From Cycloclasticus sp. 46_120_T64 (GTDB lineage: Bacteria; Pseudomonadota; Gammaproteobacteria; Methylococcales; Cycloclasticaceae): a stretch of DNA of 64,000 bases. The notes beneath the pieces are model-generated. The model searched no databases. It was not told the DNA's origin and saw only the letters and a program-made list of their open reading frames with translations. Below are positions 1 through 8,862 of the stretch, piece by piece. Position 1 is the first letter of the stretch, and each line of letters starts with the position of its first letter. The position numbers and the translations under genes are program-made. The stretch is from positions 124,001 through 188,000 of the forward strand of contig MAAM01000001.1 of assembly GCA_002162695.1 (NCBI GenBank), read 5' to 3'.

Positions 1-639
1 TTAAACCTGAAAGCAGCGATGCCGAGCCAGCAGTTAACTGGCTTGAATGCCTCAGAAGGCCATGATACGACTCATTTTTCAGTGCTTGATAAAGCGGGTA
101 ACCGAGTCGCGGCAACCTTGTCAATTAATTACCCCTTTGGTTCGGGGTTTGTGCCGCCGGGTACCGGGGTCTTATTAAATGATGAGATGGATGATTTTTC
201 TATCAAACCGGGTACGCCGAATGTATATGGTTTGGTCGGTGGTTTGGCGAATGCGATTCAGCCAAATAAGCGAATGTTATCGAGTATGTCGCCAACATTT
301 ATAGAAACGGAAGGTTCGGTTGGTTTATTGGGAACTCCGGGGGGTAGTCGAATTATTAGTATGTTATTACTCGCTATTTTAGAGGCCGAGAAGGGTGCGC
401 AAGCTAGTTCCTGGGTGGCTTTGCCGCGTTACCACCACCAATACTTGCCGGATGTGATCCAGCATGAGCCCGGGGCTTTAAGTGATGAACTCAAAGCTGG
501 GCTGATTGCAAAAGGTCATCTGCTTGAGTCCGTGGGGCGGACGTATGGCAATATGCACGCTATTTTGTGGGACAAAGAAAACGGACGAGTAACGGCAGCA
601 AGCGACCCTCGGGGCAAAGGCATGGCTCTCGTCGAGTAG
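1..639 (+). CDS. ggt: Gamma-glutamyltransferase, C-terminal part (small subunit)
   Basis: This is the 3' end of a gamma-glutamyltranspeptidase gene whose start lies before the window; the frame is open from base 1. The family hydrolyses or transfers the gamma-glutamyl group of glutathione in the periplasm after autocleavage into two subunits. The motif HDTTHFSV (residues 21-28 of the visible part) holds the cleavage-site nucleophile, the first Thr of the TT pair. LSSMSPT and LGTPGGSR match the conserved substrate-binding and oxyanion segments of the small subunit. From that Thr to the stop is about 190 residues, the usual size of a complete small subunit, so the visible C-terminus is intact. 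The Met codon at 19 is internal and not a start. Confidence 0.93.
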   Translation, partial: LNLKAAMPSQQLTGLNASEGHDTTHFSVLDKAGNRVAATLSINYPFGSGFVPPGTGVLLNDEMDDFSIKPGTPNVYGLVGGLANAIQPNKRMLSSMSPTFIETEGSVGLLGTPGGSRIISMLLLAILEAEKGAQASSWVALPRYHHQYLPDVIQHEPGALSDELKAGLIAKGHLLESVGRTYGNMHAILWDKENGRVTAASDPRGKGMALVE

Positions 640-813
640 GTTTTTGCGGGTTAGCCCACGGAATAAACGGGCCCTTTGCTACTACTGCGTAGTCTGTTGG
701 TTAGATAATCCGATTGAATTGAGGGTAGTGCTGCTGTAGCATGAAAGCGTATTGAGGCCCACACCCCGCCGCAAACAAAGACTAATGGATTGATCTTATT
801 TTTGGAGGATGAT

Positions 814-1467
814 TTGGGCCAAGGGAACCTTATCAATGTCGATGTGTATGGCGTTGAGATGGCGGTGTTTCAGCAGCGGGAAGAAGACTTTCTCGCTATG
901 GGGTACCGCTTACAGTGTCGAACGGAATCGCCGGCTGACGTCTTAACGGCGGATATTTGTATCGTCGATGTGTCTCGGATGAATGATTGTCGAGAGCTTT
1001 TGCAGCAGAAAAACACCCCGTATTTGATTTCAGGGATTAACCTGACACCACCGCTAGCCGAGGAAGTTGAACTGCCGTTGTCGGTATTAAAAAATTCGGT
1101 GGGTTTTTTGAATTCGAAGCCCTTACTCGCCGATATTAGTATTAGCATTCGTTTGGGTTTGTTATGGCATGACGAGCGAGAAAAGTACTCGCAGCGGGTA
1201 CAAAATATCGAGTCGAAAATAAACAATAACCGTGTTAATGGCATCGCCATTGGTATGCTAATGCAGCAATCAGGTTTGCTGGAACAGGCGGTGATGAATT
1301 GCTTAAAACAAACGAGTCGTAATAAACGCCGTCGAATGGTGGACGTTTCGGCGGAGATTATCGATAAACTAGCCTTGTTGGATCAGGCAAAATTTCACAC
1401 CGAGGCTCAATTATTAAACTGGCTAAAGGAGACTGTTTCTTGCAGGCTGGATAGTCAGGGTGAGTAA
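814..1467 (+). CDS. ANTAR-domain protein with degenerate receiver-like N-terminus
   Basis: The C-terminal half (around IGMLMQQSGLLEQA) matches the ANTAR fold, a three-helix RNA-binding domain that acts as a transcription antiterminator in proteins such as NasT and AmiR. The N-terminal ~110 residues have a receiver-like size and strand pattern but no convincing phospho-acceptor motif, so activation by phosphorylation is doubtful. The start is uncertain: the frame opens with a TTG at 790, but GGAGG at 804-808 lies 5 bases before a TTG at 814, which I prefer; an ATG lies at 859. The last 8 bases overlap the next gene, a diguanylate cyclase, which suggests translational coupling. The RNA target is unknown; I saw no paired-hexaloop leader nearby. 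Confidence 0.75.
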   Translation: MGQGNLINVDVYGVEMAVFQQREEDFLAMGYRLQCRTESPADVLTADICIVDVSRMNDCRELLQQKNTPYLISGINLTPPLAEEVELPLSVLKNSVGFLNSKPLLADISISIRLGLLWHDEREKYSQRVQNIESKINNNRVNGIAIGMLMQQSGLLEQAVMNCLKQTSRNKRRRMVDVSAEIIDKLALLDQAKFHTEAQLLNWLKETVSCRLDSQGE

Positions 1468-3628
1468 TGCCCAACCGTTTCATAAGATGAAGGTGTTATT
1501 AGCAGCAACGGGGCAGGCAACAGGGCAACAACTTACTAGCTTGCTTGAACAATGGGGGCACGAGGTTAAGCTGCCGGCTGATGGAACGGCTGTGCTGGAT
1601 GCTTTACAGCACGATCATGCGACTGATGTACTCATTTTAGGTGATGAAATGCCCGCGCATACAAGGCTGGATATTTGTCGGCGAGCGAAGGCGTTGGCAG
1701 GAGTTTATATATTGTTGTTAAGTGCGCCGGTTGATATCGCCGCAACCTCGGATGGTTTGTTGAACGGGGCCGATGATTATATTACGAACCCCGTTGATAG
1801 TGCTGAGCTGCGGTTACGCTTAGCGATGGCGCAGCGAATATTGAAGTATACTCAAGCACCAGCAGAAGCAGCGGTCGTCGCCGCTTTGGAAACATCGAAA
1901 GAGCGATTTAATCCATCGAAAGAATTTGAAGTCATGCTCGATCGGCTCGGCGTGTATGTGTACAGCAAAGATAAACAGGGGCGTTATACATACGTTAATG
2001 AACAAATGTGTGAACTGTTTAATCGCCCGAAAAATGAGATCCTGGGCCAGCAAGACTCGGTATTCTTTTGTTTGCAACAAGCGGCTGACGTCATCAACAA
2101 TGATCGGCAGGTCATCGAGCACGCTAAGACGATTGATGTGGAAGAGGGGTTCATTCTTAGCGAAACCGGGGAAAGCCGTTATTATGCCTCGACAAAAAAA
2201 CCATTATTCAATGAGCACGGGGATGTGGTTGGTTTATTAGGAGTTTCTACGGAGATTACTCGTTTTAAAGAGGCCGAGGAATTTCTTACAAACTCACGGC
2301 AGGAAATTTCACGTCAGGCCGCAAAATTGGAAGAAGATCGAGAGCTGTACGAACTCGCCTTTAAGAACACTCGAGATGCGACCTTGCTGTTAGATACAGA
2401 AACCTTCTGCTTCATAGATTGTAATCAGCAGGCGCTCGATGTGTTGGCCTGTACTTCAAAAACGGAGCTTATTAATAAAACTCCTCAGCATTTTTCACCG
2501 AAATTTCAAGCGGACGGTAGTCGTAGCGAGGATGTGGCTGATGAGATGTGTGCCTTAGCGTTGATCAATGGCTCGCACGTATTCGAATGGCAGCATCGGA
2601 GCAAAGCTAATGAATTATTATGGGCCGAAATTTGCCTAACTTCTGTGGTGTTGAAGGGGCGGGCTATTTTATACGTGGTGTGTAAGGATATTCAGCAACG
2701 AAAAGCGGTCGAAGCAAAGCAAGCGCTGTCAGCTCGGGTGTTTAATGAAGTGCAGGAAGCGATCATCATCACCGATTTAGAAAAAAGAATCATCGATATT
2801 AACCCCGCTTTTTGTGCATTGATGGGATATAAATATGATGAGGCGCTGGGTTTAGGCGGACGAGCCTTGCATTCTGCTGCGCAGTCGGCTGAGTTTTTCA
2901 ATGAAATATGGCGCTACGTTGCGGCGAATGCTTATTGGCGGGGCGAGATCATGGTGAAAACCAAGGCGGGTGAGTTAAAAGCTTGTTTGCTGTCAATTTC
3001 ATCGGTGTTAAATGATGAAGGGCAAGTCATTAATTACTTAGGGACATATGTAGATATCTCACAGAGTAAAGAACAGCAAGAGAAACTGAAATTTTTAGCA
3101 CATTATGACCCGCTAACCGGTCTGCCGAACCGGGAATTGTTTGCCGATAGGTTTCAGCAAGCGATAGCGCATAGCAAACGTAGTGGAGCGCCATTGGCTA
3201 TTTGTTTTATTGATTTAGATGGTTTTAAGGCGGTCAATGATAGTTTTGGTCATGGGGTGGGCGATAGCTTATTGACCGAAGTTGCTCGGCGGATTGCTGC
3301 TAGTATCAGAGATGGTGACACCGTCTCACGACAAGGTGGTGATGAGTTCGTACTCTTGTTAGCAAACCTTGAGTCGGCCGAGCAATGTGAGCGAGTCGTC
3401 AATAGAATGCTCATATCTCTAGCCAAACCGTATGTGCTTGAGGGACATTGGCATCGGGTTACTGCCTCCTGTGGGGTTGCGTTATTCCCTGATGATGCCG
3501 ACGCCTTAGCGGGTTTAATTAAGCGAGCGGATCAAGCGATGTACCACTCTAAGCGGCACGGTAAAAATAGGCTCAGTTTTTATAATAATGACAAAGGAGT
3601 TCTTGTGAGCAAGGACCTCCGTGCTTAA
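1460..3628 (+). CDS. Diguanylate cyclase with pseudo-receiver and PAS domains
   Basis: Predicted cytosolic sensor that makes cyclic di-GMP. Order: receiver-like domain (about residues 10-128), two or three PAS domains (about 150-275, 295-420, 425-540), then GGDEF (about 545-710). The active-site motif GGDEF is intact, and RDGD five residues before it forms the RxxD inhibitory site, so the enzyme should be active and product-inhibited. The receiver is degenerate: in LILGDEMP the position of the phospho-acceptor Asp (three before Met-Pro) is Gly, the acidic pair after strand 1 is missing, and the usual Lys-Pro is Asn-Pro. No EAL domain follows. It starts with GTG inside the ANTAR gene (8-base overlap); an alternative ATG is at 1487. 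Confidence 0.9.
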   Translation: MSNAQPFHKMKVLLAATGQATGQQLTSLLEQWGHEVKLPADGTAVLDALQHDHATDVLILGDEMPAHTRLDICRRAKALAGVYILLLSAPVDIAATSDGLLNGADDYITNPVDSAELRLRLAMAQRILKYTQAPAEAAVVAALETSKERFNPSKEFEVMLDRLGVYVYSKDKQGRYTYVNEQMCELFNRPKNEILGQQDSVFFCLQQAADVINNDRQVIEHAKTIDVEEGFILSETGESRYYASTKKPLFNEHGDVVGLLGVSTEITRFKEAEEFLTNSRQEISRQAAKLEEDRELYELAFKNTRDATLLLDTETFCFIDCNQQALDVLACTSKTELINKTPQHFSPKFQADGSRSEDVADEMCALALINGSHVFEWQHRSKANELLWAEICLTSVVLKGRAILYVVCKDIQQRKAVEAKQALSARVFNEVQEAIIITDLEKRIIDINPAFCALMGYKYDEALGLGGRALHSAAQSAEFFNEIWRYVAANAYWRGEIMVKTKAGELKACLLSISSVLNDEGQVINYLGTYVDISQSKEQQEKLKFLAHYDPLTGLPNRELFADRFQQAIAHSKRSGAPLAICFIDLDGFKAVNDSFGHGVGDSLLTEVARRIAASIRDGDTVSRQGGDEFVLLLANLESAEQCERVVNRMLISLAKPYVLEGHWHRVTASCGVALFPDDADALAGLIKRADQAMYHSKRHGKNRLSFYNNDKGVLVSKDLRA

Positions 3629-3666
3629 ATAATTCTGTTGAGGCTGGCATCTACCGTGGAGTTAAT

Positions 3667-4563
3667 ATGAAAATTGGTTTGGCTCTGGGTAGTGGCTCGT
3701 CTAGAGGTTGGTCACATATAGGCGTTATTAACGCGTTAAGCGCTCAAGGCATCGAGCCTGATATTGTGTGCGGCACCTCTATCGGCTCCTTAGTCGGGGC
3801 TTCTTATGTATCGAATAACTTACCGAAACTAGAACGCTGGGTGCGTTCGTTGAGTAAATTTGAGACAGCGAGGTTCCTTGAGATTAATCGATCCTTGAAT
3901 GGTTTCGTTAATACCGAACGTTTGCACGGGTTTTTAACCGAGTATGTGGCGGATGAACACGCCTGTATTGAGGCACTCGCTAAACAGTATGCCGCAGTGG
4001 CGACTGATTTGGCAACCGGACGCGAAGTTTGGTTGAGCAAGGATTCCGTGCTGGAAGCGGTATGGGCGTCGATTTCCATGCCGGGTTTATTTCCGGCGAT
4101 TAATAATCATAATAAATGGTTGGTTGATGGTGGTTTAGTAAATCCTGTTCCTATTTCGCTGTGTCGAGCCTTGGGTGCGGATATCGTTATTGCGGTGAAT
4201 CTGAATGGTGATATAGTCGGTAAACACTTCAAAAAACCGGCTGCTAATGAGAAGCAAGCGACGGTGGCCGCTAAAATAAGCAATTTTGTTAGTGAATATC
4301 GCGGCTCAATGTTTCCGAATACGAGTTCAGAGCTAGAACCTCCTAATCTTTTTGAAGCGATTGCCGCTTCTGTGAACATTACTCAAGATAGAATAACGCG
4401 CAGCCGTATGGCGGGAGATCCTGCCGATATTCTACTGGCTCCTAAATTATCACATATCGGTTTGTTGGAGTTTTATCGTGCCGATGAAGCGATTGCCGAA
4501 GGGCAGCAATGTGTTGAACGCATGCTGCCCGAAATAAAGCATGTCTTAAAGCAGAATCAATAA
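3667..4563 (+). CDS. rssA: Patatin-like phospholipase, RssA family
   Basis: A 298-residue patatin-fold serine hydrolase. The oxyanion loop (GSGSSRGWSHIG, residues 8-19), the nucleophile elbow GTSIG (about 39-43) and the DGG catalytic-Asp motif (about 155-157) are all present, so it should be a Ser-Asp dyad lipase acting on phospholipids or acyl esters. There is no signal peptide, so it is probably cytosolic. In enterobacteria rssA neighbours the response regulator rssB; here it follows a receiver-PAS-GGDEF protein by 38 bases, so a signalling link is possible but unproven. The physiological substrate is not known for this family. Confidence 0.88.
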   Translation: MKIGLALGSGSSRGWSHIGVINALSAQGIEPDIVCGTSIGSLVGASYVSNNLPKLERWVRSLSKFETARFLEINRSLNGFVNTERLHGFLTEYVADEHACIEALAKQYAAVATDLATGREVWLSKDSVLEAVWASISMPGLFPAINNHNKWLVDGGLVNPVPISLCRALGADIVIAVNLNGDIVGKHFKKPAANEKQATVAAKISNFVSEYRGSMFPNTSSELEPPNLFEAIAASVNITQDRITRSRMAGDPADILLAPKLSHIGLLEFYRADEAIAEGQQCVERMLPEIKHVLKQNQ

Positions 4564-4606
4564 AGCTTAAGAGACGAACAATAAATTTACCTTATAGGAC
4601 ATCAAA

Positions 4607-5344
4607 ATGAACGACGTTATTGAGTTATTAAAATCACACCGATCGATAAGAAAGTTTACCGAACAAGCGGTGAGTGATGAGTTAATTAACGAAATTGTTA
4701 GTTGTGGGCAAGCGGCTGCGAGTTCAAGTAATATTCAGGCAACGACGGTGATACGGGTCCGTGATACCGATAAAAGAGCTCGCTTAGCCGAGTTGGCTGG
4801 CGGTCAGCGTTATGTGAGTAGTGCGGCGGTGTTTTTAGTGTTTTGTGCCGATTTACACCGCCCGCAGCTGGCTTGTGAAATGCAAGGTGGTGATTTCAGT
4901 GTTGGTATGACGGAACACTTTATTGTTGCGACGGCCGATGTAGCGCTGGCAGCACAAAATTGTGTTGTTGCGGCAGAATCGTTGGGTTTGGGCATTTGTT
5001 ATATAGGTGGTTTACGGAATAACCCTCAGGACGTAGCCGATTTACTCGGTTTGCCTGATCAGGTGTACCCGGTGTTTGGTCTATGTTTGGGCTACCCTGA
5101 TCAAGATCCTGAGGTGAAACCGCGTTTACCCTTATCCACTGTATTGAAAGAAAATAGCTATCTGAACCCAAGCGATATCAGCGGCATTGAAGTATATGAT
5201 GAGCATATCCGTGAGTATTATAAATCGCGTACGGGCGGTAAAAAAGACAGTTGCTGGAGCGAAGAAATGAAAGCCTTAGTGGGTAAAGAGTCTCGTCCGC
5301 ATATGCGTGAATTTTTAAAGAAGCGTGGTTTCAGTATGAAATAA
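4607..5344 (+). CDS. nfsA: Flavin-dependent nitroreductase, NfsA/FRP type
   Basis: A 245-residue FMN-dependent oxidoreductase of the NfsA/Frp group, which uses NADPH to reduce nitro compounds, quinones or flavins. The N-terminus SHRSIRKF is the typical FMN-phosphate-binding start of this family, followed by AAASSSNIQATTVIRV; the segment LGLGICYIGGLRNN matches the central FMN-contact region. Length agrees with NfsA (about 240). It is cytosolic with no signal peptide. It stands 43 bases after rssA on the same strand and could be co-transcribed. The in vivo substrate cannot be inferred from the sequence. Confidence 0.88.
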   Translation: MNDVIELLKSHRSIRKFTEQAVSDELINEIVSCGQAAASSSNIQATTVIRVRDTDKRARLAELAGGQRYVSSAAVFLVFCADLHRPQLACEMQGGDFSVGMTEHFIVATADVALAAQNCVVAAESLGLGICYIGGLRNNPQDVADLLGLPDQVYPVFGLCLGYPDQDPEVKPRLPLSTVLKENSYLNPSDISGIEVYDEHIREYYKSRTGGKKDSCWSEEMKALVGKESRPHMREFLKKRGFSMK

Positions 5345-5392
5345 GGTTCAGTATCGGAAGCTTAGCTCCACGCTGTTTGTATAACTTAGGGT

Positions 5393-5430
5393 TTAGTCTA
5401 ACGTGTGTTAGTCTAATGCTCGATCGTTAG
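5393..5430. repeat. Direct and inverted repeat before the thioesterase gene
   Basis: TTAGTCTAA occurs twice (5393-5401 and 5408-5416), and CTAACG (5398-5403) is mirrored by CGTTAG (5425-5430). The cluster lies in a 131-base gap, 46 bases upstream of the thioesterase start, where an operator would be expected. No regulator gene is adjacent, so this is only an operator candidate. Confidence 0.35.
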
Positions 5431-5475
5431 GTATTCGTCTGACGAGGTCATATTACAAAAATCATGGAGATAACG

Positions 5476-5928
5476 ATGTCGGCAGCTGTATCAATTCAAC
5501 AAAAAATGCGACCAAATGGCTGTTTTGGTTGTGGTCAAGATAACCCGTTCGGTTTACAAATAGAAAGCCACTGGGAAGGTGATGAGGTGGTTTGTAAGTG
5601 GACGCCGCAGGAACATATGATTGGCCCACCAGACTGTTTGTACGGCGGTATTTCGGCGAGTTTGATCGACTGTCACTCGGTTAACACCGCATTGGCATAT
5701 GCGTACAAACAACTGGGCGATGATGCGGTGTTTGATAAGGGCATTATGATGGTGACGGGGACCTTGAATGTGCGTTATATGAAACCTGTGCCGATGGCTG
5801 AGGTTGAGCTGCGCGCTAAGGTGGTCAAAGTTGATGGGCGTAAGTATTCTGTGATCACCGAGCTGAAGAGTGAGGGTGTCACCTGTGTTAGCGGTGAAGT
5901 TTTGGCTATTCAGTTAAAAACGAAATAG
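5476..5928 (+). CDS. Hotdog-fold thioesterase, PaaI-like
   Basis: A 150-residue hotdog-fold protein. Features of the PaaI-like acyl-CoA thioesterase group include the opening CFGCGQDNPFGL, the segment YGGISASLID (helix start with the substrate-gating Gly-Gly) and a second half with RYMKPVP. These enzymes hydrolyse acyl-CoA esters in the cytosol. I place the start at ATG 5476 because GGAG at 5466-5469 sits 6 bases before it; the in-frame ATG at 5464 overlaps that ribosome-binding site and lacks one of its own. A strong terminator follows, so this gene ends the transcript. Confidence 0.85.
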   Translation: MSAAVSIQQKMRPNGCFGCGQDNPFGLQIESHWEGDEVVCKWTPQEHMIGPPDCLYGGISASLIDCHSVNTALAYAYKQLGDDAVFDKGIMMVTGTLNVRYMKPVPMAEVELRAKVVKVDGRKYSVITELKSEGVTCVSGEVLAIQLKTK

Positions 5929-5973
5929 AGCTAGAGGCAAGCCTATTTAGCTAGGCGCTAAGATCTTATTGAT

Positions 5974-6011
5974 AAGCCGTGTTTAACCTCTTCCGTTAAA
6001 CGCGGCTTTTT
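5974..6011 (+). terminator. Rho-independent terminator after the thioesterase gene
   Basis: A 14-base stem (5974-5987 pairing with 5995-6008, one G-T pair) with a 7-base loop runs into a T-tract at 6007-6011. It lies 46 bases after the thioesterase stop. Confidence 0.9.
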
Positions 6012-6072
6012 ATTAGCTAGTTTTAGCTTTGAATGGATTAAGAGGGTTTGCCGAGGAAATGTTCAGCTTGTG

Positions 6073-6100
6073 TTGTTTTTTATAAAAGCTTAACTATACT
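6073..6100 (+). promoter_or_regulatory. Sigma-70-like promoter candidate for the chemoreceptor
   Basis: TTGTTT at 6073-6078 and TATACT at 6095-6100 are separated by 16 bases, about 65 bases before the chemoreceptor ATG. I saw no flagellar sigma-28 box of good quality here. Confidence 0.4.
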
Positions 6101-6164
6101 TCCGCACACCATAACCGCCTGCTAGGCACCCATTTCCCACATAAGCTACTGACTACGTTATTAA

Positions 6165-8039
6165 ATGAATCTCAATATAAAAAACAAATTACACCTCATC
6201 GCGTTATTAACTTTCATTGGTGGTGGGGTGTTGGTATTGAATCAATACTTGGCTGATCAGCAATTGAAACGTTTGAGTAACTACCAGCTCAAGCTGGAGA
6301 GGCTTAGCACTCATATGGCTAGTCTGCGGCATAATGAGCAAGGGTTTATTCTCACCCATCAACTGAGTTTTAAAGAAGAATTTGATGAAACCCTGAAAAG
6401 CACTAGACTTATTGCGGCTGACATCGGTTCGGCGATGGCTGCTAAGGGGATTGACCTTAGCAAATTTGATGCGAGTAAGCGTGCTCTTACCCAGTACCAA
6501 CAGCATTTTAATCGCTACGTGGAGGTGCAAAGCAAGATTGGCTTGGATCATAAATCAGGTTTATATGGTGAACTGAGAGCTGCCGTGCACCAATTAGAAG
6601 AGCGGGTCTTTGAGTTGGATGAGAGCCAGTTAATGGCCGATATGTTGATGTTGCGACGCAGAGAAAAAGACTTCATGTTGCGCTGGGACGAAAAATACCT
6701 TGAGAAATTTAACGCAGATTGTTTAGTATTTTCGAGTCACCTGGAAGAGGCCTCGATCGATGCAGACGATAAAGCTAGCATGGAATCGCTGGCACAACGT
6801 TATAAAACTCAGTTTATGGCGTTTGCCGATGGCGCGATAGAGCGAGGTTTGACCACGGATAAAGGTGTTCGGGCTGATATGGACGAGGCGATGGAGAGCG
6901 CAGAAGTATCGTTAGAAATTACCCGTCAACAATTAGAAGCGCTTATTGCTGAGGCCGAGCTAAGCGTCATTTGGCGGATAGCAATTGTCTCTGTACTGAT
7001 GGTGGTCTCCGTGGTAGGGGCTATTCTGTTTTTGGCCGCGAGCATCTTCAAGCCGATTGATGGTTTGACCGAACTGATGGAAAGCGTCAGCTCTTCGTTA
7101 GATCTACGTTTACGCCATGAGACGATTAATCAAGATGAAATTTCGGGCATTGGTGAGGCTTTGAACCGAATGCTAGCGGATGTAGATGATGCGATCGGCC
7201 AAGTTAACCACTCCACGTCTAGTTTGGTTTCCGGTTCTGGTGAGCTAACAACGATTACCTCAGGGCTACGTCAGGACGCCGATTATCAGCAACAAGAAAT
7301 TAATCGTTTGATGAGCGCGATGGATGAGATGTTGCGGAGTACCCAAGAGGTGGCCAATAATGCCAGCCTAGCGACGGACTCCTCACAAGCGGCGGATGAT
7401 GAGGCGAAAAAGGGTGGCACGGTGATTAATGCAACCATCGAGTCGATTAAACAATTGGCGGTAGAAATTGATACCTCATCGGGTGAAATTGATGCGCTGA
7501 ACGTAGAAACAGAGAGTATTAGCAGTGTGCTGGGGGTTATTGCCGGTATTGCCGAGCAAACGAATTTACTCGCCTTGAATGCTGCTATCGAAGCTGCTCG
7601 CGCGGGTGAGCATGGCAGAGGCTTTGCGGTGGTCGCGGATGAGGTGCGTAATTTGGCGTCACGTAGTCAGGACTCAACCCAGCAAATCAAAGATATTATT
7701 GAACGCTTGCAGTCTCGTTCATTAACGGCGGTGGCAGCGATGAAACAAGGTAAAAGTAAGGCGGCCGAATGTGTGGAGCAGGCGGACGTGGCGGCGATAG
7801 CCTTAGTTAATATTACCGAGGCGGTATCGATCATCCATCAAATGAATGTGAGTATTGCTAATAGCGCACAGGAGCAAACTCAGGTGTCGCAAGGAATTAA
7901 CAGCAGTATTCAGGAGATTAATAGTGTTAGCCTGAAAACGACTCAATCGACCGCGCAAACCACCCAAACGATTGATGGTTTGGTATCGCTTGCAGAGCAA
8001 CTGCATAATGTGGTCGCGCGTTTCAAAACGAACGCTTAA
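6165..8039 (+). CDS. Methyl-accepting chemotaxis protein (probable HBM sensor)
   Basis: A 624-residue transmembrane chemoreceptor. It has a first membrane helix at about residues 10-30, a ~235-residue periplasmic helical domain, a second membrane helix at about 270-295, a HAMP domain, and a cytoplasmic methylated coiled coil. The hairpin tip [20 protein letters not shown] (about 461-480) is the invariant CheA/CheW contact region. The periplasmic part contains RHNEQGFIL and [11 protein letters not shown], the paired signatures I associate with helical bimodular (HBM) sensors such as McpS, which bind organic acids; the ligand is inferred only at that level. No C-terminal CheR-tether pentapeptide is seen. 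No che genes are in the window, so it is an orphan receptor. Confidence 0.93.
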   Translation: MNLNIKNKLHLIALLTFIGGGVLVLNQYLADQQLKRLSNYQLKLERLSTHMASLRHNEQGFILTHQLSFKEEFDETLKSTRLIAADIGSAMAAKGIDLSKFDASKRALTQYQQHFNRYVEVQSKIGLDHKSGLYGELRAAVHQLEERVFELDESQLMADMLMLRRREKDFMLRWDEKYLEKFNADCLVFSSHLEEASIDADDKASMESLAQRYKTQFMAFADGAIERGLTTDKGVRADMDEAMESAEVSLEITRQQLEALIAEAELSVIWRIAIVSVLMVVSVVGAILFLAASIFKPIDGLTELMESVSSSLDLRLRHETINQDEISGIGEALNRMLADVDDAIGQVNHSTSSLVSGSGELTTITSGLRQDADYQQQEINRLMSAMDEMLRSTQEVANNASLATDSSQAADDEAKKGGTVINATIESIKQLAVEIDTSSGEIDALNVETESISSVLGVIAGIAEQTNLLALNAAIEAARAGEHGRGFAVVADEVRNLASRSQDSTQQIKDIIERLQSRSLTAVAAMKQGKSKAAECVEQADVAAIALVNITEAVSIIHQMNVSIANSAQEQTQVSQGINSSIQEINSVSLKTTQSTAQTTQTIDGLVSLAEQLHNVVARFKTNA

Positions 8040-8048
8040 AAGCTTACT

Positions 8049-8090
8049 CCCGCTAAGTCGCCAGTACGATATGGCTTAGCGGGGTGTTTT
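8049..8090 (+). terminator. Terminator after the chemoreceptor gene
   Basis: CCCGCTAAG (8049-8057) pairs perfectly with CTTAGCGGG (8075-8083), followed by GTGTTTTTA. It sits between the chemoreceptor and the convergent CBS gene and abuts the latter's stop codon. Confidence 0.75.
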
Positions 8091-8503
8091 TAGCAGTAGC
8101 CGGACAGTTCACAGAGGCCGTCTAAGACCAGTTGGATGGGGCTGACGACACCAATAATCTGACCGTTTTCCATCACTGGAGCACGCATTAAATCGTAGCG
8201 GGCGAATAATCTAGAACAATAACGGATATCCATGTCTGGGCTGACTGAAATCAAGGGTTTTTCATTGACCTCATAAACGTTTACGCGCTCGGGTGCACGA
8301 TCTTTTGCGAGTACTTGGCGGGCGATAATGCCGGCGTTGATTACCCCGTATTCATCGTTCTCATGGAACTTATTAACAAATAGCACCGAGGTTTGGTGTT
8401 TCTTCATTTCCCTGACCGCCTCTAAAACAGTACTCTTTCCATCAATCATATAGAAGTCTGTTTTCATGATTTCGCGAACTTTAATGATTGTTGTATTGCT
8501 CAT
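8090..8503 (-). CDS. CBS-pair domain protein
   Basis: A 137-residue protein made almost entirely of two CBS motifs (about residues 8-65 and 78-135; the second contains RAPVMENGQIIGVVSP). Tandem CBS motifs form a Bateman module that usually binds adenine nucleotides and regulates an attached or partner protein. There is no catalytic or membrane domain, so it is presumably a soluble regulatory subunit. Its ATG overlaps the stop of the PII-like gene (ATGA), and it is the last gene of the four-gene DUF1538 operon. Adenylate sensing is inferred from the family, not shown. Confidence 0.85.
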   Translation of the reverse strand: MSNTTIIKVREIMKTDFYMIDGKSTVLEAVREMKKHQTSVLFVNKFHENDEYGVINAGIIARQVLAKDRAPERVNVYEVNEKPLISVSPDMDIRYCSRLFARYDLMRAPVMENGQIIGVVSPIQLVLDGLCELSGYC

Positions 8504-8850
8504 AATTTTTCCTCAATACCCTGAGTGATTTCTTTTACTTGATGTAATACACCAATAGCATCCTCTACGTCGATTTTAATGGCAATGCCGCTACCCGGCT
8601 CTTCATCAAAACGCCCTACACGGGCGATTTCTTCGATAATGGTCCGGCTGAGGTGTTCCTCCACCAAAAAAAGCACCACATCGCGTTGGCTGTCTAAGTT
8701 TAGGCCGAGAAAAGTTTTTTTCTGCATAATGCCCTCACCCCTAGCATTATTGATGATGGTGACGCCGGTAGCGCCTACGTCACGAGCGGCTTCAAGGACC
8801 TTATCGGTTTTTGAATCATCAACAAAGACTAATATAAGTTTAAAATGCAT
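8500..8850 (-). CDS. PII-superfamily regulatory protein
   Basis: A 116-residue protein of PII size and predicted fold. It starts FKLILVFVDDSKTDKVLEAA like the first strand-helix of PII trimers, and RFDEEPGSGIAIKI resembles the nucleotide-binding B-loop. The T-loop region (around IMQKKTFLGLN) lacks the uridylylated Tyr motif of GlnB/GlnK, so control by GlnD is unlikely. It lies 12 bases after a DUF1538 membrane gene and overlaps the CBS gene, mirroring the way GlnK sits beside AmtB and SbtB beside SbtA. I infer that it binds ATP, ADP or a related nucleotide and controls the DUF1538 pair. Confidence 0.85.
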   Translation of the reverse strand: MHFKLILVFVDDSKTDKVLEAARDVGATGVTIINNARGEGIMQKKTFLGLNLDSQRDVVLFLVEEHLSRTIIEEIARVGRFDEEPGSGIAIKIDVEDAIGVLHQVKEITQGIEEKL

Positions 8851-8862
8851 CGTCTAATCTCC

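Noticed and set aside
640-813. ANTAR target RNA (paired hexaloop hairpins) before the ANTAR gene
   Set aside because: A short hairpin ACTAC-TGC-GTAGT is present, but the loop is three bases and no second matching hairpin was seen.
5464-5475. ATG 5464 as thioesterase start
   Set aside because: It overlaps the GGAG ribosome-binding site that serves ATG 5476 and has none of its own at proper distance.
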